Assembly: GCF_000375345.1 (NCBI RefSeq)
Contig: NZ_AQXD01000001.1
Location: forward strand, 182,807-246,806
DNA from: Wohlfahrtiimonas chitiniclastica DSM 18708
Lineage (GTDB): Bacteria > Pseudomonadota > Gammaproteobacteria > Cardiobacteriales > Wohlfahrtiimonadaceae
Reading direction: 5' to 3'
Length of the DNA: 64,000 bases
The notes beneath the pieces are model-generated. The model had not been told where the DNA came from. It saw only the letters and a list, made by a program, of their open reading frames with translations, and searched no databases. The position numbers were made by a program, and so were the translations under genes. Of the stretch, positions 60,211 to 64,000 are shown piece after piece; the stretch's first letter is position 1, and each line of letters begins with the position of its first letter.

Positions 60211-61641
60211 ATGAAAAGAAGGACAAAGATTGTTGCAACATTAGGGCCAGCGAGTGATCGCCCGGGTGTGTTAGAAGGTATGATTAAAGCTGGGGTGAAT
60301 GTGGTGCGTCTGAATTTCTCCCATGGCACCCATGAGGATCACATTAAACGCGTCAATGCCGTGCGTGAAATTGCTGCGCGTTTAAAAGTGAATGTGGGGA
60401 TTTTATCGGATTTACAAGGTCCTAAAATTCGCATTGAGAAATTTAAAAATGGTTCGGTTGAATTGACAGAAGGCGCGTCCTTTATTTTAGACAGCGCACA
60501 TGCCGATGATGCCGGCGATGAAACGCGTGTGGGCATTGCGTATAAAGAATTAGTCAATGATGTGAAACCTAAGGATATTTTGCTGCTCGATGATGGCAAA
60601 ATCGTTCTTGAAGTGACGGCAGTGAAAGATTTAGAGGTGTATACCAAAGTTGTGATTGGCGGCACATTGTCAAACCGTAAAGGCATCAATTTACAGGGCG
60701 GCGGTTTGTCTGCGCCTGCTTTAACGGATAAGGATCGCGAAGATCTCATTTGCGCGGCGAATTTTAACACCGATTACATTGCAGTCTCTTTCCCAAGAAA
60801 TGGCAGTGATATGGATGAAGCGCGTGAATTGCTGAAAAAAGCAGGTTCACAGGCGCATTTGGTGGCAAAAATCGAGCGCATTGAAGCGGTGGCGAACATC
60901 GATGAGATCATTTTAGCGTCAGATGCCATCATGATTGCCCGCGGCGATTTGGCGGTGGAAATTGGCGATGCAAAATTGATGGGCGTGCAAAAGCGCTTCA
61001 TTTTAAGGGCGCGTGAGTTGAATCGTGCCACCATTACTGCGACGCAAATGATGGAGTCGATGATTGAGAACTCATGCCCAACGCGCGCAGAGGTGATGGA
61101 TGTCTCTAATGCGGTGTTAGATGGCACAGATGCTGTGATGCTCTCTGCTGAAAGCGCCGCCGGTAAATATCCTGTGGAAACGGTCAAAGCGATGGCAGAA
61201 ATCTGCATTGGGGCAGAGAGCGAGATGATGAATCATTTAAGCGCTAACTCCATGATTAAAAATAAACAGTTCACGCAAACGGATGAGGCGATCGCGATGT
61301 CCTCAATGGTGTTGGCCAACCATTATGATGTGCAAGCGTTGGTGTGTTTAACGGAATCGGGCACCACAGCAATGCTCATGAGCCGCGTCAATTCTGACAT
61401 TCCCATTTATGCTTTAACACGTCATGCGAAAACTGCGGGTTGGATGACCTTATATCGCGGTGTCGAACCGTTAGAATTTAACATTCATCATGCGAATGAA
61501 GAAGATGTGGTCAATGAAGTAATTGCGGTCTTAAAAGAGAATCAAGCGGTGACAGAGGGCGATCGCATTATCATTACGCGCGGTTCCCTCAATTATGTGC
61601 AAGGCGGAACGAATAACCTTCGCATTGCAGTGGTTGAATAA
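60211..61641 (+). CDS. pyk: Pyruvate kinase
   Basis: 476-residue glycolytic enzyme converting phosphoenolpyruvate and ADP to pyruvate and ATP. RRTKIVATLGPAS, NVVRLNFSHGTHEDH, the active-site region MIARGDLAVEIG and TATQMMESMI with the catalytic Lys in LVAKIERIEA are all present. The length and N-terminus fit PykA (type II). ATG 60211 chosen because GGAG is six bases upstream; a TTG one codon earlier is less likely. Terminator follows. Confidence 0.97.
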   Translation: MKRRTKIVATLGPASDRPGVLEGMIKAGVNVVRLNFSHGTHEDHIKRVNAVREIAARLKVNVGILSDLQGPKIRIEKFKNGSVELTEGASFILDSAHADDAGDETRVGIAYKELVNDVKPKDILLLDDGKIVLEVTAVKDLEVYTKVVIGGTLSNRKGINLQGGGLSAPALTDKDREDLICAANFNTDYIAVSFPRNGSDMDEARELLKKAGSQAHLVAKIERIEAVANIDEIILASDAIMIARGDLAVEIGDAKLMGVQKRFILRARELNRATITATQMMESMIENSCPTRAEVMDVSNAVLDGTDAVMLSAESAAGKYPVETVKAMAEICIGAESEMMNHLSANSMIKNKQFTQTDEAIAMSSMVLANHYDVQALVCLTESGTTAMLMSRVNSDIPIYALTRHAKTAGWMTLYRGVEPLEFNIHHANEEDVVNEVIAVLKENQAVTEGDRIIITRGSLNYVQGGTNNLRIAVVE

Positions 61642-61662
61642 CAGTCGATGAACCATAAAACG

Positions 61663-61686
61663 ATCCCGAGCAATGCTCGGGATTTT
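61663..61686 (+). terminator. Bidirectional intrinsic terminator
   Basis: Perfect 9-bp stem ATCCCGAGC/GCTCGGGAT, 3-base loop, then TTT. Between pyk and the converging queH. Confidence 0.85.
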
Positions 61687-61689
61687 GAT

Positions 61690-62346
61690 TTATTGATAAT
61701 ACATGACGCCAAGTTTAATCGGTGCGCGCCCTTTGCTTTTACGGAATTTATTGGTGTCACGCAGTGAATAGGCGCAGCCGCAATACTCTTGTTGATAAAA
61801 GTGTTCGCGCTTACTGATCTCGATCATGCGTGCAGAACCACCGCCTTTGCGCCAATTGTAATCCCAATAAGTGAGGTTTGGATAAGGGGCAACGGCGCGC
61901 TCACCACAATCATTGATTTGTGCCATGTTCTTCCAGCGTGAAATGCCAAGGGAACTTGTCATCACATCAAAGCCATGTTCATGAGCATAGAGCGCTGTAC
62001 GTTCAAAGCGCATGTCAAAACACATGGTGCAACGAATGCCGCGTTCGGGTTCCATTTCCATGCCTTTTGCGCGCTCAAACCAATTGTCTTTATCATAATC
62101 GGCATCAATGAAAGGGATGTTGAATTTTTCAGCAAAGCGAATGTTTTCCTCTTTGCGGATTTCATACTCTTTCAATGGATGGATATTCGGGTTATAAAAA
62201 TAGATGGTAAAGTCTATGCCAGAAGCCACCATTGCTTCCATCACCTCACCTGAGCACGGAGCGCAGCAAGAGTGGAGCAGTAATTTTTGGCCATTGTTTG
62301 GCAGGGTTAAGGTGTCGCGGACAAGTTCAGTCAAGAGGCGCTCCAA
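61690..62346 (-). CDS. queH: Epoxyqueuosine reductase QueH
   Basis: 218-residue QueH (formerly DUF208), the non-B12 epoxyqueuosine reductase that performs the last step of queuosine synthesis on tRNA. Conserved cysteine pairs for the iron-sulfur cluster: [10 protein letters not shown] near residue 27 and RCTMCFDMR near 110; also YFYNPNIHP and QEYCGCAYS near the C-terminus. Replaces the unrelated QueG of E. coli in function. Monocistronic on the minus strand, diverging from the sulfurtransferase gene. Confidence 0.95.
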   Translation of the reverse strand: MERLLTELVRDTLTLPNNGQKLLLHSCCAPCSGEVMEAMVASGIDFTIYFYNPNIHPLKEYEIRKEENIRFAEKFNIPFIDADYDKDNWFERAKGMEMEPERGIRCTMCFDMRFERTALYAHEHGFDVMTSSLGISRWKNMAQINDCGERAVAPYPNLTYWDYNWRKGGGSARMIEISKREHFYQQEYCGCAYSLRDTNKFRKSKGRAPIKLGVMYYQ

Positions 62347-62407
62347 TGGTTAAAATGAGTTAGATTACAATACTTTTCGATAAAATCAATCCCTTAAGGA
62401 GGTCAAA

Positions 62408-63254
62408 GTGTCAGCCATTTCATCCCTCATTTCAGTAGAGTCGTTAAAAGCGCAGATGCCATCGGCATCGCTCGTGATTTTAGCGGCAGAATCGAGCATG
62501 CAGCCCATTCAAGCGGATCATTGTTACATCAAAGGCGCGCGGCGCATTGATTTAGAAAAGGATGTGTGTACAACGGTGACGCCGTTATCAGGGCGCCATC
62601 CCTTAAAAAGTACGGATGAATTGATCCATGTGATGCAGCGCTTAGGCATTCATCAAGGTGATACAGTGGTTGTGTACGATGCTGGCAACACCATGATGGC
62701 AGCATACATTTGGTGGATTTTGCACCATTTAGGTCATGGGCAAACTTTTGTTCTCAATGGCGGTTTACGCGCATGGCAAGCGGCCGAGGGCGATGTGTCC
62801 TCTGTGCCTGATGCTGCGCCTCAACAAGGGGACATCATGCCATTGCCATCCAATTTTCAGACGGTGACGGCGGATGATATTATGGCATCGATTTCTCAGC
62901 CTCAGCCACCCCTTTGCATCATTGATGCGCGTGGCCATGCACGCTTTAAAGGAGAAGTTGAGCCACTTGATCCTGTGGCAGGGCACATTCCGACTGCCAT
63001 CAATCGACCTTTTGAACTCAACTTGCAGAGTGATGGCACATTTAAACCAAAAGCCATCTTGGCAGAAGCATTCAATCATTTGCTCAAGCATCATCAGGAT
63101 CAAACCATTGTGCATCAATGTGGCTCAGGTATCCGCGTGCCACAATCTATTGGCGATGGCCTATGCAGGCTTTGGGGCAACGGCGCTGTATGCCGGTTCA
63201 TGGAGCGAATGGTGCAAAAATCCTCTGCACCCAATTAAGCTTGGCGATGATTAG
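62408..63254 (+). pseudogene. 3-mercaptopyruvate sulfurtransferase (SseA-like), frameshifted
   Basis: Two-rhodanese-domain sulfurtransferase starting at GTG 62408 (AAGGAGG upstream). The inactive first domain (GARRIDLEKDVCT, GRHPLKSTDELIHVMQRLGI) and second domain (IIDARGHARFKGEVEP, AGHIPTAIN) are normal. The catalytic loop begins CGSGI in the first frame, but the following residues (RVPQSIGDGLCRLWGN) do not fit. The family sequence ACHNLLAMAYAGFGATALYAGSWSEWC continues one frame over, up to TAG 63252. The shift lies near 63131-63136, either one extra base or two missing ones in GGTATCCGCGTGC. The catalytic Cys remains, but the loop and last 40 residues are lost in the unshifted product, which ends at 63238. 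Sequencing error is possible. Confidence 0.85.
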
Positions 63255-63322
63255 AAATCCTCACATTTGCCCGTAATGATCTACAATACACACTTTCAAT
63301 CAAATGAATAGATGGAGTAAAC

Positions 63323-64000
63323 ATGCGCTGGGAAAATGAAAGACGCAGTGAAAATGTCGAAGATCGTCGCCGCTCAGGTGGTCAAAACAGTTTAGGGGGC
63401 TTGCCGATTCCGATGAATGGTAAAGCAGGCGTCGTACTCTTTATTGTGGTGATGATTGCCGGCTACTATGGCGTGGATTTATCGCCGTTATTAGAAGGGC
63501 AAATGCCTACACAAACAAATGCGCAATCGGCGAATATTTCACCCGAAGAAGAGCGTATGGCGAATTTCACATCAACATCATTGGGCATGACGGAAGATCT
63601 CTGGCAGCGCGAATTTAAAAAGCTTGGCAAAACGTATCAAGAACCCACACTTGTGATCTATTCAGGGCAAACCTCAACAGCGTGTGGTTATGGCCAAGCG
63701 GCGATGGGGCCATTTTATTGTCCGGCTGATTATAAAGTGTACATTGATCTCTCCTTTTATGATGACATGCGTAAAAGCTTAGGCGGTGGCGGCGATTTTG
63801 CTCAAGGTTATGTGGTGGCGCATGAGGTTGGCCATCATGTGCAGAATTTATTGGGCATCAATCAACAAGTGCGTCAATTGCAGCAACGCGCGAGTAAAAA
63901 AGAGGCCAATCAATTGTCCGTCAAAATGGAGTTGCAAGCAGATTGTTTTGCGGGCATTTGGGGCAAATATGTGCAAGAACGTGGTTTGCTTGAAATGGGC
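63323..64000 (+). CDS. YpfJ-type neutral zinc metallopeptidase, 3' end cut by window
   Basis: First 226 residues of a YpfJ-family protein (zinc_peptidase_F-like, 'neutral zinc metallopeptidase'). Basic start [16 protein letters not shown], one transmembrane helix ([19 protein letters not shown], about 36-54), then the protease domain with [16 protein letters not shown] and the zinc motif [11 protein letters not shown] (HExxH) plus ELQADCFAG downstream, where the Asp/Glu ligand is expected. Substrate unknown. The gene runs past the end of the window. ATGGAGTAAAC precedes the ATG. Confidence 0.93.
   Translation, partial: MRWENERRSENVEDRRRSGGQNSLGGLPIPMNGKAGVVLFIVVMIAGYYGVDLSPLLEGQMPTQTNAQSANISPEEERMANFTSTSLGMTEDLWQREFKKLGKTYQEPTLVIYSGQTSTACGYGQAAMGPFYCPADYKVYIDLSFYDDMRKSLGGGGDFAQGYVVAHEVGHHVQNLLGINQQVRQLQQRASKKEANQLSVKMELQADCFAGIWGKYVQERGLLEMG

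Overview
The window is chromosomal DNA from a Gram-negative gammaproteobacterium. Support comes from a DNPR-type meso-diaminopimelate MurE, a cytochrome bo3 oxidase operon, TamB, YggX, YigZ, HemN and a tRNA-Gln/prs linkage. The gene set (tetrathionate respiration, bo3 oxidase, moderate GC) would fit Cardiobacteriales such as Wohlfahrtiimonas or Ignatzschineria. That placement is an inference from memory and was not tested by a search.

Layout: (1) 1-2.0 kb, the 3' part of a MATE exporter and an EexN-like lipoprotein. (2) 2.0-9.4 kb, a complete tetrathionate respiration locus: ttrBCA on the minus strand, diverging from the two-component pair ttrS-ttrR. (3) 9.4-15.0 kb, a minus-strand operon for a periplasmic molybdenum hydroxylase (aldehyde oxidase type): molybdopterin subunit, 2Fe-2S subunit, triheme cytochrome c, then an XdhC-type cofactor chaperone behind a terminator-like hairpin. 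(4) 15.2-30.4 kb, mostly core genes: PreP-like protease, MscS-like protein, Nif3, TamB, two pseudopilins, site-2 protease, trpS, scpA, tRNA-Gln, prs, yggX. (5) 31.1-34.5 kb, an AT-rich decayed accessory segment directly behind a tRNA-Met gene. It holds broken GNAT and Fic genes, a small EexN-like lipoprotein, an intact-looking IS3-family element, a DUF1778 antitoxin with no toxin, and two copies of a 91-bp repeat that carries a terminator and a palindrome. (6) 35.4-40.7 kb, an amino-acid uptake and catabolism set: dicarboxylate/amino acid symporter, LysR regulator, class III aminotransferase, and an HglS-type 2-oxoadipate dioxygenase/decarboxylase. (7) 41.0-45.7 kb, cyoABCDE. (8) 45.7-49.4 kb, small metabolic and membrane genes, including a RidA protein with a signal peptide. 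(9) 49.4-56.7 kb, the first part of the division and cell wall cluster (rsmH-ftsL-ftsI-murE-murF-mraY). It is preceded by perfect DnaA boxes and MraZ-box-like repeats but has no mraZ, and it stops after mraY. (10) 56.7-64 kb, yigZ, a PdxK-type kinase, hemN, pyk, queH, a frameshifted mercaptopyruvate sulfurtransferase gene, and the 5' part of a YpfJ-type metallopeptidase.

Physiology: the cell has high-oxygen respiration (bo3), anaerobic tetrathionate respiration under its own sensor pair, oxygen-independent haem synthesis (HemN), and a periplasmic molybdoenzyme feeding electrons to cytochrome c. I see no clearly new multi-gene system. The strongest unusual signals are the regulatory block in front of the division cluster (three adjacent elements, no mraZ), the repeat-bounded decayed segment at tRNA-Met, and a frameshift inside the active-site loop of the sulfurtransferase.
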